A DNA stretch of 6,348 nt. Origin: an uncultured Austwickia sp. GTDB taxonomy: Bacteria > Actinomycetota > Actinomycetes > Actinomycetales > Dermatophilaceae. The stretch spans positions 1-6,348 of the forward strand of contig CAKUSI010000228.1 in NCBI GenBank assembly GCA_934678955.1. The letters are read 5' to 3'. Position 1 is the stretch's first letter. Every line of letters begins with the position of its first letter. A program made the translations under genes and the position numbers. Positions 5,607 to 6,348 of this stretch are shown here, piece after piece. The notes beneath the pieces were generated by a model. That model searched no databases. It saw nothing but the letters and a program-made list of their open reading frames with translations, and was not told the DNA's origin.

Positions 5607-5651
5607 ACAAGGCCCCTGGCCGGCGAATCCGCTGGTCAGGGGCCTTGTTTT
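5607..5651 (+). terminator. Strong intrinsic terminator, 19-bp stem with TTTT on the plus strand
   Basis: The left arm 5607-5625 pairs fully with 5630-5648 around an AATC loop, with 17 Watson-Crick and two G-U pairs; the base is ACAAGGCCCCTG. On the plus strand the stem runs into TTTT (5648-5651), the classical Rho-independent form. On the minus strand the same hairpin lies five bases past the tRNA-Tyr CCA end, where it can also terminate that transcript, but its tail there (CATTGCG) is poor in T. It is probably bidirectional. Confidence 0.85.
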
Positions 5652-5656
5652 GCTGG

Positions 5657-5740
5657 TGGTGGCAGGTGAAGGATTCGAACCTTCGTAGCTCTCGCGACGG
5701 ATTTACAGTCCGCTCCCATTGGCCGCTCGGGCAACCTGCC
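5657..5740 (-). tRNA. tRNA-Tyr (anticodon GTA), CCA encoded
   Basis: The 84-nt gene folds as a class II tRNA. The acceptor stem is GGCAGGT/ACCTGCC (5740-5734 with 5667-5661), with discriminator A and a genomically encoded CCA. The D stem is CCC/GGG. The anticodon stem is GCGGA/TCCGT around the loop CTGTAAA, giving anticodon GTA. A long variable arm of about 12 nt follows, as expected for bacterial tRNA-Tyr. The T arm is GAAGG-TTCGAAT-CCTTC. It is transcribed divergently from the YajQ-family gene. Confidence 0.96.
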
Positions 5741-5751
5741 GCAGCCCCGAC

Positions 5752-5783
5752 AGGATAGCAACCCACCCCCCGGGGCCGTCCAA
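5752..5783 (-). promoter_or_regulatory. Possible tRNA-Tyr promoter
   Basis: On the minus strand TATCCT (5757-5752) fits the actinobacterial TANNNT -10 box and lies 11 bases before the tRNA. The nearest -35-like box is TTGGAC (5783-5778), but the 20-bp spacing is longer than usual. The -10 is plausible, the -35 doubtful. Confidence 0.35.
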
Positions 5784-5895
5784 TCGCCCACTCCCCCCGC
5801 GGTTCGGATACGCGCTTGCCCAGCGGTGCCGCGACCAGCAGCCCTCCCTGGGGCAGAATGGCCGCTGACCGCAGGCGATCCGCCTCGGCCGGAAG

Positions 5896-5901
5896 AAGGA
5901 G
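5896..5901 (+). promoter_or_regulatory. Ribosome binding site of the YajQ-family gene
   Basis: AAGGAG lies four bases before ATG 5906, within a purine-rich leader. It fixes the start. Confidence 0.8.
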
Positions 5902-5905
5902 AGGT

Positions 5906-6348
5906 ATGGCCGACAGTTCGTTCGACATCGTCAGCAAGGTGGACCGCCAGGAGGTGGCCAACGCCCTCAACCAGACCGGCAAGGAGATCGCCCAACGCTA
6001 CGACTTCAAGGGCGTCGGGGCCTCGATCGAGTTCAGCGGTGAGGACGCCGTGGTCATGAAGGCGAACAGCGAGGAGCGCGTCCTGGCCGTCCTCGACGTC
6101 TTCCAGACCAAGCTGATCAAGCGCGGCGTCTCGCTGAAGTCGATCGACACCGGCGACGGCACCCCGAAGGCGTCCGGCAAGGAGTACCGACTGGAAGGCC
6201 ACCTGAAGAACGGCATCACCCAGGACCAGGCGAAGAAGATCGCCAAGCTCATCCGCGACGAGTTCCCCAAGACGGTCAAGTCCCAGATCCAGGGCGACGA
6301 GCTGCGGGTCTCCAGCAAGAGCAAGGACGAGCTGCAGGCCGTCATGAC
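5906..6348 (+). CDS. yajQ: YajQ family protein (UPF0234), nucleotide-binding; partial at the 3' end
   Basis: The first 147 residues of a YajQ-family protein, which normally has about 163, so only some 16 C-terminal residues lie outside the window. The start [20 protein letters not shown] is diagnostic, followed by [10 protein letters not shown] (27-36) and [12 protein letters not shown] (69-80). The second half contains [20 protein letters not shown] and [20 protein letters not shown]. Members have two ferredoxin-like domains. Some bind cyclic di-GMP (shown in Xanthomonas), others have been linked to RNA or tRNA binding. The function in this organism is unknown. It is divergent from tRNA-Tyr across a 165-bp spacer, and nothing suggests decay. 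Confidence 0.95.
   Translation, partial: MADSSFDIVSKVDRQEVANALNQTGKEIAQRYDFKGVGASIEFSGEDAVVMKANSEERVLAVLDVFQTKLIKRGVSLKSIDTGDGTPKASGKEYRLEGHLKNGITQDQAKKIAKLIRDEFPKTVKSQIQGDELRVSSKSKDELQAVM

Larger units (their letters stand above)
5218..5656. other. 439-bp spacer between the DksA-type gene and tRNA-Tyr
   Basis: No protein gene that I can support. It holds repeat copy B (5282-5389), a 16-bp perfect palindrome (5405-5420), a long GC-rich hairpin (5475-5512), a small hairpin GGCCG-GATT-CGGCC (5573-5586) and the terminator next to the tRNA (5607-5651). Open frames here on either strand look like products of high GC content. Confidence 0.7.

Noticed and set aside
5816..5859. TTGCCC and CAGAAT as a promoter for the YajQ-family gene
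   Set aside because: The spacing is about 32 bp, far too long for a sigma-70-type promoter.
5440..5982. A 180-codon minus-strand frame across the tRNA and terminator
   Set aside because: It reads straight through a structured tRNA-Tyr gene and a terminator hairpin.

Overview
The window comes from a GC-rich chromosome, most likely an actinomycete. The base composition, the strong G/C bias at third codon positions, the GTG starts and the type of the small zinc-finger protein all point that way. No species can be named from the sequence alone.

Left part (1-3469, minus strand). Three metabolic genes run in the same direction, read from right to left. The first is a crotonase-superfamily protein (enoyl-CoA hydratase-like, but without either catalytic glutamate). 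The second is a large single-chain malic enzyme, whose signature residues look more like the malic/malolactic branch than classical MaeA. The third is the N-terminal part of a major-facilitator transporter resembling NiaP and aromatic-acid carriers, cut by the window edge. The malic enzyme and transporter are 25 bp apart and are probably co-transcribed. A 160-bp spacer with four 21-bp tandem repeats separates the crotonase from the malic enzyme.

Middle (3470-4656, plus strand). The spacer upstream of the crotonase holds the decayed remains of a YtcJ-like amidohydrolase (one in-frame stop and two frameshifts). An intact NADPH-dependent FMN-reductase-family gene with a good ribosome binding site follows.

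Right-centre (4689-5389). A DksA/TraR-type zinc-finger gene sits between two direct copies of a 108-bp element, about 83% identical to each other. Each copy is itself a large imperfect palindrome made of four 13-bp motifs at 20-bp spacing, in mirror arrangement around the centre. This is the most unusual structure in the window. It could be a dispersed mobile-type palindromic repeat, paired insertion-sequence ends, or a binding array for an unknown DNA-binding protein.

Right end (5390-6348). A spacer with strong GC-rich hairpins leads to a 19-bp terminator hairpin. Next come a tRNA-Tyr(GTA) gene on the minus strand with encoded CCA and, divergently, the start of a YajQ-family gene, which runs off the window. 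Apart from the likely malic enzyme-transporter unit, the genes look functionally unrelated.
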